DNA from: Adineta steineri
Lineage: Eukaryota > Rotifera > Eurotatoria > Adinetida > Adinetidae
DNA length: 64,000 bases
Reading direction: 5' to 3'
Assembly: GCA_905250115.1 (NCBI GenBank)
Contig: CAJNOI010000005.1
Span: 434,001 to 498,000, forward strand
Position 1 is the stretch's first letter. Each line of letters opens with the position of its first letter. The notes below the pieces were generated by a model. The model had not been told where the DNA came from, ran no database searches, and saw only the letters and a list, made by a program, of their open reading frames with translations. Shown one piece after another: positions 24,391 to 43,326 of this stretch. The translations under genes were made by a program, and so were the position numbers.

Positions 24391-27300
24391 CATTGAATCT
24401 ATTACGATTATAATCAAGATAACTTTTAATTTGTACCTTTGTGTATTTTTTCTATGAATTATATAGTTTTTATTGTAGCTTTTATATGTATGCTTTATTT
24501 ACGTTTATAAAATAGAAAGCAACTGTATGATATAGATAATATTAGTTGAACAAGTAATAAAATCATATGTCTTAAATATTACAGATCATTGTTTTATCTC
24601 ACAAACGGGCATATTCCTTTGTATAAATAAAGCGCTGTATAGGATCGAGTAGAACCACAATGTTTCAGCAAGATGCCCAATAATGTATTTACGGATAAAG
24701 TAATATTTGACTTGCGGATATCGTAGTCATAATCTTTCATCTCTAATTTCTTCGAATATCTGAACTATTTATTGCATAAGAACAGTGATGTCATCTTTAA
24801 TTGATTAATCATTTTATTGAGAGATTGATATTCAATTTCTACATATAATAAGTATGTTTTTTCATAAACTGAAAGTGTTTACAATTAAAAAGTATCGGGG
24901 AATGCCATGTTATAGTATAAAAATATAAACTAAACATATAGCTCTTGTTAATCTCAAGAATACGTTTTCGAGAGTGTTTTTTTGACAAAGAAGTTATTTT
25001 AAGGGTTTAATATGAGATCTATGTTATTATTATTTTTAAAACTAAATGCATCTTCTAATTTTTCTTCTGTTCAAGTAAAACTCTTAATCTTTAATAAATG
25101 TTTAATTTTCGTTTACTTTTGAATAGTTAATGACAGCAAAGTAAAGTTAATTAAATCTAACTTTCCATAGTACATTCATGATCACTTTGCTCGATATTCT
25201 TAGCAAATAGATAACACATAAATATTACCATTTTGCCATAATTATTTTTCGGAATTCATTTTAGATACCATAATTAAAGTCGTAACTACGAAATGTTCAA
25301 CTAAAGTTATATTATCACATGTTAGAAAAGAATATTATATGATAATAACTATGGCGGATGTATTTTCTTGTGATGTGATATACAATATTCTATGATAAAT
25401 AAATTATCTGTGGTGTGAGAAACTAGAAGATTATCTACATTAAATATGAGATGTTCAAAATGATAATGTAATAATATTATATTTCACCGGTTGCACATCT
25501 AAGATTGTGATAGTTTATTTTCGAATACTTACTACTATAAAATCTTGAAAGACAGGCAATAATATCTTTAGTTGCTCTCCTATCAATTACCACTAAGTGT
25601 CTAGTACAGCTAAATAAATTGCATACTCTAAATTAAGTATCAGTCTAGTTTTAGAAATATTAGAGATAGATCAACTTTAGATACATTCTAAACCTTATTC
25701 ATTTGTTAAAACTAAGTAACAGATTTGACAACACAATAATTTACAATTAAAATTCATTTTCAAGACAACCATTACTATTGACGATAAAACATCTTGAACT
25801 CTTATAAACATAAGATGATCTCGTTCGCTTGAATTCAGGACATACATTCTTATCGATCATCTATCATATATTATAATGTAGAGTTTTATGATCATTTTTC
25901 TCTAATATACTGATAAATGAAAATTTTAATACTTTGACTTCTTTTTTTTCAAACATGTGGTTCTTTATGGCTGGTGTTGCTGAAATCACTAACATAACCT
26001 ATATAAAGCGGCAGAATTAGCAAGAGAAACAAAATCTACTAGTAATACTTTGTTCTTTTGTCCTAAAAAATGGTGCGATGACTTATAGGACAGTCTCGAC
26101 ATGAACTAAATGATTTATCTATAGATATTCAATTAGTTTCAAAATCTTTTGCAAAAATTTTTTTAGAAACAAAATAATTATCTCTAATCAAGATCATATT
26201 ACTTGACGTATATAAATATCTGCATTCATCCAATTGTTAAAGTCATTTTTCAATCATGTATCTAACTCAAGCTATGAATAATAGATTAGAAAACATTTTT
26301 GTAATAAAATATCAATTAATTTATATATTTATTAGAAAATAAAAATAAAAAGTATCTTTTTTGAATTTAAATAAATGACTATATTCATATTAACAGCTAC
26401 TGTCCTCTGTCGACTTAGTCACTATGATTCGTACAATCTAAATAACCAACAATATACGTGATCGCCAGCTCGTTTGTTTGACAGATCTATCGTACGAAAA
26501 CCTTTTAAAGTTCTTCGTCAGATTGTAAACGACCTTTATACATATATAAATATATATATCGATAGGCAGAACAAGAAGAAAAACTGAAGGAATCGATTTA
26601 TGATAAAGATATATGTCTCTCAAAGCTTCATCTTTTGCAAAAAAAACATGCTTTACTTGTTCTGTTATTTATTGCTCTATACTTATTTTATATAAATGTC
26701 TTTTGTGTGCTAGTATTGCTCTTTAGAAAGACACGAGTGCATGCTTCTTAAAATGCAGATACTATTTCTTAATAACTAAATAGAGAATAAAATCACATTT
26801 TTCATGCATCAATTCCGTTAGTTAAATCAAGAGAAATCGATGATTTACGCTTTCAAGTGCATTTTATATATGCTTAAATATTAACTTTCTCGCTGAATTC
26901 TTTTTTGTTCAATATGCGTAACAAATTTTAACAGTTATATCTTCGATTATATTCAATTATAATAAATAAGAACAACTCTATCAATTATTTCAAGTATGTT
27001 TGACAAATATTAGTCGATGAATTTTCTAATAATTTTATATCGTTTACGAACGCTAATGGTTTAATATAAAATATTTGCCGCAATAAAAATTTCTATCAAA
27101 AGGTTTGTTTTATATTTATTTTTCTATCTTAACGAATAATTGTATTCTTAATTCAATACGAAGAATGATTCAGTTTTTCGGTTGATTTATTTTTGACAAA
27201 AGTTTATTCAATCGAAATATTCAAATATATTTTATCGAAGCGTCATAGATTCTTTTTTTCCTTTCTAAAGACATAAAACGTTATGGTAGTTTGTCGTTTG

Positions 27301-27561
27301 GCTTGTTTACTGATCGTAACTATATACATATATAGGTTATTAATTTTGATTAATAATCGATTTTTATTTTATCTAAAGTGAAAGTTATTTATCGATCATT
27401 GATTTATATAATATTGCAGGTAAGATATGAGGAATAATATATCGAGCAAGGTTATTTTAGTAATTGATCGATTAGAAAAATGAAATAAATTGTTTATTTG
27501 TATTTTATTATTTTTTGTAATAAAATAAATGATGTAAATATACATTTTCAGATAGTTCTGA
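24391..27561. other. Long intergenic region before Kidins220
   Basis: 3.2 kb of AT-rich DNA. The six frames show only short, low-complexity openings. No transposon, RNA gene or tandem array could be made out. It should include the Kidins220 promoter near the right end. Confidence 0.5.
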
Positions 27562-30500
27562 ATGGCCAATGTATTCATTCAATTTTTAGTTGATGTTGAA
27601 AATGGAGATTTAGAAGGTGTTAAACGAAATATTGTAAATGGAATTAATTTAGAAACTCGTGATGAAGTAAGATGACGATATATTAAATTTTGAATTAAAC
27701 TAAATTTCATTATTTTAGGATCAACAAACAGCACTTATTTTAGCTGCACGGTGTAATTATGTTGAATGTGTAAAAGCTCTTCTTGAAGCTAATGCTGATG
27801 TTAATGCTGAAGATGTAGTAAGTAAAATTATAAAAAAGAATCGAAGAGAAGAAATTTTACAAAAATTTTTTCTTTCAGGATAACTGGACAGCATTGCTCA
27901 ATGGATGTCATAATGGAAATTTAGAAATTGTACGTGCACTTTTAGAACGTGATGCACTTATAGAACATTATGATTGTGTAAGTTTTAGATAAATATAAAT
28001 AAACAATGAGATTTTTCATTTGTTTATTTTATAGGGACATTTTACTCCATTAATGTGGGCATCATATCAAGGACATACAAGAATTGTTGAATATTTATTA
28101 ACGTGTGGTGCTAATGTTGATGCTGTAGACGAACATGGTATAACAAGTTTAAGTTGGGCATCAGGACGTAATTATGTGAATATTGTTACACTATTACTTG
28201 CGGCTGGTGCTTCACCGAATCTATGCGATAAAAATAATACAACTGCATTAATTTGGGCTAGTAGACGAGGTATATATATATAAGATTATTAATTTTAATA
28301 TTATTTTCTTTCCATATTCAGGTCATACAAAAGTAGTGGAATTATTATTAAAATATAATGCTAGTGTTAATAATATTGGAATGAAAAATATGACAGCACT
28401 TTTAGCTGCTACAAAAGGTGGTTATTCAGAAACAGCTCTTTGTCTTCTTGATAATCGAACAATTGATATTAAAATACAAGATAAAGTAAAGTTCGAATGA
28501 GTTTTTAATAAAAATAGAATTTTCTTAAATAATAATACTAATAGGATGGACAAACACCATTGAGTCATGCATGTGCTCAAGGCATGACTGATGTTGTTGC
28601 TGAACTTGTTCGACGTCATGCATATGTGAATACAGTTGATAAAGTAAATTTCATATTAAAATTACGATTCACTCTAAATGATTATCTATATAGAATGGTG
28701 ATCCAGTTCTTTTTTCAGCTGTTAAAGGTGGACAAGAAGATTGTGTTGCTATTCTACTTGACAGTCATGCTGATATAGATGCAATTGGTGCCGTAAGTTT
28801 AATTTTAAAAAGAAACAAAGAATTGCTTGTATTTGTTATTGATTTTGAAAATAATAGGACAATAAAACAGCTCTCTGGTGGGCTGTCGAACGTGGTCGAG
28901 TTAATGTTGTTAAACATTTACTTCAATATAATCCTGATGTTGAAGTATCAGGTGGTCCTGATGATGATACACCATTAGTATTAGCAACAAAACGAAAACG
29001 TGTTGGTATTGTTTATGAATTAATCAAATATGGTGCAAGATTATCATCTGTTGATCGAGTATGATTACTTTTGAATTTAAATTTTTTAAAATAACATATG
29101 ATATTTTTGTTATTTAGTTTGGTGATAATAGTTTACATATTGCTTTGCGTAATCGTAGTCGAGATATTGCTGATATTCTACTTTCTAATCCACGACATGC
29201 CAAATATTTATATCGACCAAATAAACATGGTGAAACACCATATAAGATTGATGCTAGTTTACAAAAAAGTATACTTACAACGATCTTTGGACAACGTATG
29301 TATATACACTATTGAATGGAAGAATTCATATTTTTTTTGTTAAATAGGAACATTAAATTTAAATGATGATTCTATTCTTGGTTATGATCTCTATTCATCA
29401 GCATTAGCTGAAATATTAAGTGAACCATCACTTCGAACTCCAATTACTGTAGTAAGTATTCAATTTAGATCGATTATTCAATATTTTTCTATTGATTCAT
29501 TAGGGTTTATATGCGAAATGGGGTAGTGGTAAATCAGCTTTATTAACACATTTAAAAGGTAAATGCTTACTATTGATTTTAACTAACTTAATAAATATTT
29601 TTAGATGAAATGCACAGTTTTGCTCAATTAACAGGTATATTTTTTCTATTTATATATATTATCTATTTGAATTTCCATATTATCATTTCTAGATTTTCCT
29701 ATAATAAAATTTTCACCATTGTTACTCTCTGTTATTATTATTATTGCTTTAATTGTTGGTCTAATCACTGGTTTTTTAATTCATTTTATTGTTGGTATTT
29801 CACTGGGTGTAGCATTAATTATTGTTCCTCTTGTACTTCTCTTTATGATTCAATATCTTCTTCGTCATAAAGATTATCTATGGACAGCAAATATAGCACA
29901 ATTTATAAATAAACGTTTAGAAATTTTACGATTTTTACTTCAAGTTCTTTTTATGAATCCTTATGCACGTCGTGGTTTAAAAATTAATGATACAATTGAT
30001 TGTAGAAAAATGAAGTATATATATATATCTAAGAAAATTCAATACTTATTATGAAATATAAATTATTTTAAGATTTATTTTTACTGAATATGGAAAAGTA
30101 TCAACTGCTGATGGTGAAAAAGCTAGTGCGGGTATGATTGCGGAACTTGCTGTTAGTGTTGAAGAAACATTTGGACTTGTAGCAACACGTCTTTGTCGAG
30201 CACTTCATTCCAAAGGTTTTATTCTTTTTTTTGAAAAAAACATTAATCTAATAATATTTCATTTGATTAGATACAAGTCATCATAGATTTCGACATATTT
30301 GCTGTGTACCAGCATTTATTATTGTTATTATTCAAATTTCTCTTATATTAACTTTAAGTATTTTAACATTAGTAAATGGTAAGATTAAATTATGTGTAAT
30401 CATCACGGATTTAATATTTTTTTTGTAAAGGTGTACCATCCAATCATCGTTCAATTAATACAATTTATATTGTACTTACAAGTATTTTAAGTACATCAAT

Positions 30501-33448
30501 TGCACTTAGTTTTGGTACATGGTTTCGATTAATAAAAGGTTTAATGAGATCACCAAGATCAAAAATAATTAAATTTTCAGATCGTTCATCACGTTTAAAT
30601 GAAACTTCACTTTATCGACTACGAAAAGAAGTATATTTGATTTCTTAAAAATACATAATCAATTTATTTTTCTCTTTTTATAAGGTTAGTCAATTGTCAT
30701 ACATTATTAAAACTGTTGAAGCTTTTCTCAATATTAATACTCGTCTAGTTGTTCTTATTGATGGTTTAGATGTATGTGAACAACAACGTATACTTCAAAT
30801 ACTTGATGTAAAATGAAATATTTATTATAATATGACCTTTTATTTAATATCATTTTAGCAAGTACATGTACTTCTAACAAAAGAAAATGATCCATTTATT
30901 ACATTAATTGTTTGTGATCCACATAAGATGATGCAAGATATGACAACCACAACAACAACAGCATCATCGCCACCACCACAACCAACAACAATATCATCAT
31001 TAACTCAAAGATCTGGTTTTGATACAACTGTAAATGGTCATGATTATTTATTATCCATTATTCAACTTCCTATTTATTTACAATTAAATTTAAATCGAAC
31101 AAAATTATTAAAAAAAGAGTCCGATACTTTTCCAAAAAGAAGACGTGGAGTTAGTTAAACTTATCGTTCTCTATAAAAATTTTAAAAGAAAATTTTTTTT
31201 AGACACTTACAACTGGTACGTCAGTTCTTGATGTTAGTGCACAACCACCAACAACAGCTCAAAAACTTTCAAAAAATAAACGTCGTCGACAACGACGTGA
31301 TACATTACCAAATACTAAACCAGTACATTAAAATAAATTATTATTATTATTATGTCTAAGAATTATTTATTTTTCTCTAGGTAACAACATCTGAATTAAC
31401 TCATCAATTACTTCAATCGGATTATTTTCTTGATATCAATCCAAGAATTCTTCAACGCCTTATTAATATAATTGCTATGACAGGTCGACTTTTACGTGCT
31501 AATCAAGCATTATTTAGCTGGAAACGTCTTGGATGTTGGTCTTATTTAGTAGAACAATGGCCATATCGTATTACATGGATTATTGTATATTATGAAGATC
31601 ATGAACAAGATTATGGTGAAGATACTGAACTTAAAACTCTCTATAACAAGTATATTTTTAAATTATTAATTGTATTTTATAATATTTTAATTTTAGACTT
31701 AAACCATTTATACCAATATCAAATGATCCTCTATTAGAACTTGATCGTAATGGACGTAAATTTGAACTTTGTATTGAACGTAGTGAACCTATTTTAAATG
31801 TAACTGATCTTAAACAATTTCTTCCATGTACATGTAATCTTGATCCATATTTAAATAAAATTATTCGAGGTAAAATTTATTTAGTATCTATAAATATAGA
31901 GAAAATAGTTTCTTTTATAGAATCTGCATCATATTTTTATATGAAAAATTCTGATCATAATGGTTTTATGAACGGTGACCCTTCACGATTTTTTCCTCGT
32001 CATGATCCAACGTAAGTAAAAAGAATAAAGAATACAACATTTTGAGTAGTAGATATCTTTCTTTTTCTAATTATTTTGTTAAGAAAATTTAATCACAGTC
32101 ATTGTAATAAATGGTAAAAATGATAAATAAATATAAGGCTATTATCAGATTCGCATGAACAATGCTTTCGTTTTTTTTTCTCAATCAATAATTTGCCTAT
32201 CAATATATATATATATCTATTTATATTTTCTTAGTTATGATGGACATAATGGTTATTATCAACCAGGACCATATTCAAGACATAAAAATAATTTTTATCC
32301 GAAATTCAATTTCGGTAAATTAAATTTTAATAATCAATTGAAAAATTGAATTTATTTTTTTTCATGTATAGGAAATGTATACCGTCCGTATACACATATT
32401 CCAATGACAAAACAAGAGAATGATGATGATATGCGTCTTCGAACATCATCTGTTGCATCATCAACAATGCCTATAATACAACCTTTAATCGAACATCAAC
32501 AACAACAACAACCTTTATCAAATAATCCATCAGCAAATGTTAAAGTATACATATCAATGATCATTAAAATTTCTATATGTTTTTTTTATTTTTATTTTTA
32601 TTTACAAAATTAAATAGATCGATTTATTGCCATCGTTAAGTGAAATGACAGTGAATGATATATGTGACTGTTTAAAAACTGATATTACTGGTTTAAAACC
32701 AACGATGATACCAATCTATATTCAAGATTTAAATGAAAATAATATTAGTGGAAGAGTTTTAGCAACATGTCAATTGGATGAACTTAAACAGATTTTATCG
32801 ATGGCATTTGGTGATTGGATACTTTTTAGTAATTGGATACGAGCAAAACGAGAAGAAGAATTGTAAGATTTGTTTCATACGCATAGAATATTATTTATCA
32901 TACTAGTTTTTAGACGTTCTCAATTTCATCAACAAACATTATCTACATCAAAGTCTAAAATTAATGATCATCAAAATTTATCAAATAATGATACTTATAA
33001 TGATTATCAATTCTACCGTGGTAATGATATACTCAATGCTGCACTTGATCAATTACTTCATACATCATCACAACATACAACAATCAATTCGATTGATGAA
33101 ATAGGTATGACTAGTAATGATAAAGTATCAATTGTCTCGGGACCAAAAAATGTTAAATTTCTCATTCCATTAACACGATCTGGTATAACATCCAATGAAA
33201 GTACATTTGGTGTTATTGAATCAACAACACGAACTATAACTCATGTTAAAGATCTATTTCCTGTAAATCTCACTTTACAATCTCAAACAACACCAATAAA
33301 TAATGACATAGAACCAAGTACACCTTCTTCATCTTCACATTTAACAACAATAGCATCATTATTTAGTATTGAACCTCAACAAACAGTATCTCATAATGAT
33401 AGTGAAGAAATTCCTTTACTTCCTCTTGATAATTCCAATGATAATTGA
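27562..33448 (+). CDS. KIDINS220: Kidins220/ARMS ankyrin-KAP P-loop scaffold protein
   Basis: About twenty or more small exons beginning [16 protein letters not shown] and ending DNSNDN-stop. The N-terminal third holds about eleven ankyrin repeats ([40 protein letters not shown] and so on). Then comes a KAP-type NTPase: Walker [13 protein letters not shown] (about 29520), two TM segments ([34 protein letters not shown]), a second TM pair (about 30300-30530), and a Walker B-like VVLIDGLD (about 30760). Further on, [19 protein letters not shown] to [18 protein letters not shown] matches the SAM-like domain of Kidins220. The Ser/Thr-rich tail is divergent. The protein is a membrane scaffold for receptor kinases in animals. 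Introns are 45-75 bp; polyadenylation signal AATAAA at 33499-33504. No lesion found. Confidence 0.94.
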
Positions 33449-34315
33449 ATGAACAAATATTTGATTGTATTTTTTTTTAAAATAAGATATTTTTTTTTAA
33501 TAAACAGTTTTAATTTTTCTAATACATAATAATTCATTGTTATTGATTGATTTTATTTTTATGTTGTTTTGCTTCATTATGTATATGTTGTTTTGTAACT
33601 AATTATAGTATATTTCACTAACGGTGAATGAGAATAAAATAAATTAAATGCAATGTTACAGTAATAATAAATAACATTGATTATATCTTGAGAAAATATT
33701 TGAATAAAAAGACAACATGATTACTTTTGTTTTTTTATCTCATAAGATAATCATATTTGATTACATGCACAAGTATATTAATCGAATTGTTCGTCGTTTA
33801 GCGTCCTCTATCAAATATTTCCTTATTCATTTTTCTTTCATTTTTTGTCCGTTTTTTAAAGGGAACGACTAAACGATTTATAATTGGTTAATGTTTGTAT
33901 AAAAATCAAAAAAATTTACGTAATTTTTCCTTTTTATTAGTATCTAATGTTACATTGGCAGATGACAAGGATGATGAGACCATCAGAATGTGAAACACAG
34001 AGAGGAAGAGAGAGAGAGAAAAAAAAAGAATAAATAAACAAATGAGAATGGAAAAGAAAAATCTAGTGAAAGAGAGAGGAAAAATGGAAAAACGAATATT
34101 AGTTCATTCAGTCTTTGGACTTAAATGGCACTTAACATATGTTTCGACTAACATATAGCTATTGTATATTTTCAAATAACTATATTATATTTATTTGAAA
34201 TAAAAAGAAGTTTTTTCGATGATTAATTGATCATATTTTTTTTCTTATTTTAGTTTTATAATAAAGAATCTTTAATACCAATAACTTCCCTTCCCAACAA
34301 AAGCAACACTATACC
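33449..34315. other. Intergenic Kidins220 / DDX3
   Basis: Kidins220 3' UTR, then a purine-rich GA tract (about 33998-34090), then the DDX3 5' flank. No gene is visible. Confidence 0.5.
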
Positions 34316-37845
<3,530 letters not shown>

Positions 37846-39914
37846 AAACAAAAATTCGAATAAACTAAGCAACATCCCTCCTTGTGGCGCGCAATCTCAT
37901 TCATCGAATCGTACAATACACACATGATGCATCTTCTTTTTGACAAACAAACTATATTTTTCTTTTTTGCTCTTTGTTTGATCGTTCAATGTTATGTTCG
38001 TTTCATTTCATACATATACATTCAAACGGACCGGCGCTGATTTACTCTTTTTTTTTGCTTCTTTATCGACAGCGTAGGTTATCGGTACTCCATCGATTTC
38101 AAACTTCAATTTTTTTCTCTCTTTTTTTGTTGTTCATTTCAATGTTTCTCTCACTTTGTCACTGTCTTTTTTTTCTTCTCTCCTCCGCATATTTTTTTTT
38201 CTCCCGTTTACTTTATACAGTGTGTGTGTGTATGTGTGTGCGTGTATTTAAAACGATGATACTTTTTTTCCGTGATCGTTTGTTTTGAAAAACTTCGATC
38301 CCGAAAGAGAGTGTCGTCCACATATCTATTAAGACGCATACGAGCGTCATTTGAGATGTTTGGATGTTGAATAACATAAAACATAATGAATGAGGAAAAC
38401 ATTATTAGGAACTTATAAAACAATACCAATACAAAGAAACATTAAAAAACTAATGATTTTACAACTTATTCTATATTTCAATGTCATAGCTAGATAAAAA
38501 ATTCTTTTAAGCATTGCATAGTTATATTATTTTTGGATGAGTTTCAATATCGTATTCATTCTGAAACTAATGTTCAATCTTGATAGAATCTTATGTAGAT
38601 AATATATTTGAAAAACTCTTTTCGATACAGAGATATAAATAAATTGTTTATTTTTTTTATCATAATAATTAATAGATTATTTATATTATAGAAAATATAC
38701 TTGACATACAAGATGACAGATTTATTATATTCTTTATTTTATATATAATTATTCGATTCACACAACATGATATCATTATGTATACATTTATAGTACATTA
38801 TATTCTTCGTTAATCTATTATATGAGATTTAAAATAAATAGTTATTTAACATTTTTTATATGAAATGGAATAAATAATGGAAAAAGCTATACATACGTTG
38901 TTAGAAATAATAGACTTCTATGTAAGAATATAGAAACACACATAGGAGATCCATTAAAAATATGTAATAAACATATATGTGTCAAAAAACACAAACAAAA
39001 CTAATTCTTTGATGTATTATAGGAAATAAAGGTTAGTATTAGATGACAAAAGACCATGAAATTATCTTAGTTTCGAGGATGACAAGAATGATGAAAGATA
39101 AAGATCTATAACTATTCTACAAATCCCATATGTATCATCAGATCAAATCATATCAATATATCGAAGTCTCTCCCAGGACAACAGTTAACAATTGATACGA
39201 TACAGAATATGCTCTTCTTGAAAGTCTATACCTAGCGGAACCATTTTCAATTATAAGACTGTTTTTTTGTTGTTGACGTTTTTATTAGTGTAATACTCTT
39301 GAGTGCATACACGTTTTGAATACTATATGAATAGGATACAGCAGAGGAAGAACGCAATCCACAACAAAAGAAAAAGGACACAAACCATGAGGAAAACGAC
39401 ATACTACGAGATCACACTAGTGAGAAGCCAACAAAATGCTAAACATCTATTACAAACCAACAGAATAACGCATACAGAGTTATGAGAAGAAAACAGGGGA
39501 AAAGTAGACAACACAACCTCTAACTTTACTTACGAAATATAGCCATAATAGTAACTGCGACTGGTGATTGATTTTCATCCTTTTTACTCTTTTCATACTT
39601 GAGTAATGCCCTATTCCTACTACACCCTCTCTATACTTATATATAAATATGTAAGTATATTTTACAACTTTAATTTTTTGAAAATATCAAAACCAAATCG
39701 ATTTTGTCCTCAATGACCATAATTGATTTATTATTGTGATAACTAATACACATTTTTTATATTTATCTTTGTCACAAATAATATTGACATTTGAAAGCAT
39801 TGATTGTAATTGATGACAGATGTTTGCTTTTGAATAACAATAATGAAAAAAAACCTAGACTTAAAATAATATATTTTCAATCATTATTTTCATTTTTGTT
39901 TTACATAATCAGTC
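37846..39914. other. DDX3 3' UTR and intergenic region
   Basis: The first 450 bp are pyrimidine-rich, with a TG microsatellite at about 38220-38245, and probably include the DDX3 3' UTR (AATAAA near 37859). The remainder is AT-rich. A 60-codon Lys/Arg/Gln/Thr-rich frame at 39303-39485 begins with an ATG but resembles no family and sits in A-rich sequence, so I do not call it a gene. Confidence 0.5.
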
Positions 39915-42285
39915 ATGTCAAATGATTATGCACTATTTATGATCCTTTTACCAAATGATCTTGATAAAGAAACAACATCTCCTAATATTAAACCATCAGC
40001 TTCTACTGTAAGTTTCACTTTTTTAAATTAACTATTTTTCTATATATATATTTTTTAAGCCATCAATGAATGCAGCATCTACATTCATAACTCCAGCTTC
40101 TAGTACTTCAATAATTGATAAAGACAATGAACATTTCTATGAAACATCAACAGAATCTTTATGTATAACTTTAAAAAATTATTTTTCTGAAAAAAAAACT
40201 ATTGAACCCATCTGGATGATATCTGATAATAAAAAAACATATCAAATTACATTTTATGTTGAATTTGGTTTAGTTAGTGATCGTATTTTACAAGATTTAA
40301 CTCGACTTGGTATTGGTAGAAGAAATAATACAAAAATATTTGTTTTACCAACTATAATTACTCTTGAAGGACAAAATGAATCTCTACCAGCATTATCATT
40401 AATAGAAGATACAACTAATAGTGAATTATTATCATCTACTATTGAAAATAAAACAACTAAAATTCGTAAACGTATTAATGAATCAAATTTTAAAAAAAGT
40501 GTTCGTGCTCGTTTAATGGTTCATCAAGTTGTTGCTAGTATTCGAGCATCAACAGCACTATCATTTGATTTTGTTCTATTAATATGTCTTGCTTCAATGT
40601 TAGCTGCATTTGGTTTATTAGAAAATTCAACTGTTATTATTGTTGCAAGTATGCTTGTTAGTCCATTAATGAATCCAATATTAGGTATTGTATTTGGTCT
40701 TTCTGTACGTGAACATTCATTATGGAAACGAGGCTTTCGAAATGAATTAATTGGTTTAATTATATGTATTACTTGTGGATTTATTATTGGGTAAAGAAAA
40801 TAGATAAATAAATAAAAGAAGAAAAATTAATTTTATTTATTTAGATTATTTACAACATTTGCAGAAACAAAATGGGGAAATTCAACAAGTTTTCCAACAT
40901 CGGAAATGAAATCACGTGGAGATATTAAACGATTATGGGTAGGTGTACTTATTGCTTTACCAAGTGGAGCTGGTGTTGCATTGTCAGTACTTGGTGGAAA
41001 TACTGGTAAAAATCTTTGATTTATTCGATGAACAAAAAAAAAAGAATCTATTTTTATTTAAATAGGTTCACTTGTTGGCGTTGCTATATCAGGTTATCTA
41101 TTTTTTTCTATTGAATAAAATTCTTATTTTTATTATTTTCTAGCTTCTCTTCTTCCACCGGCTGTCAATTGTGGACTTCTTTTTGCTTATGCATTACTTG
41201 GTACTTTATTTTCAAATATTGCTGCTGTTGTTGATTCTTCTTCTACATTAAATAATACTGAACAAGAATTTTATACAAATCTTAATTGTACAAAATATAT
41301 CAATAATGATTATCAATCATTATATACATGTAATTTAGCAAGTGAAGCAGCAATTCTTGCAGGTTGTAGTTTATTATTAACAATAGTTAATATACTTTGT
41401 ATTATAATCATGGCATTATTTATATTACGTATAAAAGAAGTCGTTCCGTTACATCAGCCAAATAAAGATATTACAAATTTTTTTCATTATGATGTTAAAG
41501 TTGCACGTGATTATAATAAAACAATTCATGCTAATAGTTTAGAATCAAATAATCTAGCAATAACAACAATTACTGGAAATAATCTTGCACAATCAATTGT
41601 TAATCGTTGGAAAACATTTAAGTCTCATGATAATCAAACAGGACAAATACCAACAATAAGTAATGATATAGAATTAACTGATAATAATATATTAAATATC
41701 AATACTGAATCACATCGAAAATTATTACGTTTAAAAACATTTGCTAAAGAATATAATCTCGATGTATTTGATAAACATGATTATGATTTATTAAATTCTA
41801 ATAGTCGAGAAAAAGTACATTTACTTGTTAATGATCTTGTTGATATGTGTCAAGAAGATATTCCAAGTGTATTTGTTGATCTATTTCATTTACAACCTTG
41901 TACTACACAAACATCAACTAATAAAGAATATCAATTATTTTATCAAGAAATCATTGAACTGTTACCACCTAAATGGTATCAATTATTTGTTCGTGAACAA
42001 CAAAAACGACAAATTACATCTTGGTCATCATCATTTAATCGTACATATTCATTACGTTTACCACAATCAACTCCATTGACAAAACCAATATCACAATCAA
42101 ATGAAAATGATCATAATTTAGTTATAGAAAAACATAATAGAATACATTTCCAACGACAATCATCTGTTCCTGAATCAAATCTTCGTTCATTAAGTATTAA
42201 TCAAGAAACAGAAGTACCTGTTCATGGTACACGTTTTCGTATAGCAAGACCATCGATACCTACATTAACAGTTGAGAATAAATAA
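39915..42285 (+). CDS. DUF389-domain multi-pass membrane protein
   Basis: Five exons: first MSNDYALFMILLPNDLDKE (39915), then a long exon to about 40792, and others split by 45-60 bp introns, ending LTVENK-stop. The N-terminal half has a small strand-helix domain (YQITFYVEFGLVSDRILQDL). It is followed by the DUF389 membrane core: FDFVLLICLASMLAAFGLL, then the signature STVIIVASMLVSPLMNPILG, NELIGLIICITCGFIIG, LIALPSGAGVALSVLGGNTG and AISASLLPPAVNCGLLFAYA, then a last TM ILAGCSLLLTIVNILCII. This makes six TM segments. The core resembles bacterial DUF389 (TIGR00341-type) proteins, whose function is unknown. A 260-residue hydrophilic tail follows. Spliceosomal introns and host-like base composition show it is established in this genome. 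Confidence 0.85.
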
Positions 42286-43326
42286 AACTTTTAATTTTGA
42301 ATCTTTTTTTTTTTCGTTTAAAAATATTTATTATTATTTGTTTTGTATATCATTCGATTTTATACCTATAAAGAAGAAAAAAAAATATATGATCGTCTAT
42401 ACGCCATATTACAATCTATATTTAGATACTATACAAGGGCATCTTGTCTACAAGTAATCTCAATCTCGTGATGTCCTAATCAAGATGACCTTATTGTGTC
42501 TACACAATAATATATATATATATATATAACTGAAAGTGGTTTGATGAATACATAATTATTAAATTATTTATAAAGTAAACTGTAATGCTTTTGTGTTTAC
42601 AATAGAGAATTACCATAAAATTAAAATCACTACTGTATAACGTCATGCTAATCAAGACTGACATTGTAATTGTATTTTTGTGTATGAAATATATGAACAT
42701 ATATACACTTATCATGATCAATTTGAAGGTCTGTTGTTGAGCGACCTCTACTAAAACAATTATTCTATAGGAGTGTCATTATTTTACAATGTATTGTACT
42801 ATCCTACCGGCATCGTTTGTTTTTTGTTTGCTACTGCTACTAGGGCCGCATATGGTGCATGTATGGCATTGAATATTGCCAATGAAAAATGATCGATAAG
42901 TATATTTATCTTTATTTTTCCTCTTTTAATTACCGATAGGTATGTTATTGACTGTGAATACGTTATTCAATGCAATCAACTACGCATTTAAGATCATTGA
43001 ATTTCAGTCGATTTTTTTTTAACAGCGAAAATAAGAAGATATTTTATTCTTTGTCAGATTAATTTAAGTATGTTAACGTTATTATTTAACAAAAACTTAC
43101 AAAAATCGTACTGGTATGATATAAATAGTTTAGATAATATTGATAAATATTGTATGTATGGTATATTTTTGATTTATTAAAGTAATTTAAATTATACTTC
43201 ATTCATAGTAATTATTGTAGACAGTATTATTTCTAAAGACTTTTCCTCATCAAAGACGTCATATATTTTCTTCTAGATGTATATTAAAAGGTAGATTAAG
43301 AAAAATAAAGGACAAAGAAATAAATC
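42286..43326. other. Intergenic DUF389 gene / CTTNBP2
   Basis: 1.04 kb, AT-rich, with a TA run near 42510-42530. No gene or RNA was recognised. Confidence 0.5.

Noticed and set aside
37974..38429. Overlapping frames on both strands after DDX3
   Set aside because: Low-complexity pyrimidine-rich 3' UTR and a TG microsatellite explain them.
39303..39485. 60-codon frame MHTRFEYYMNRIQQ
   Set aside because: Lys/Arg/Gln/Thr-rich, in A-rich sequence, no family resemblance and no splice context.
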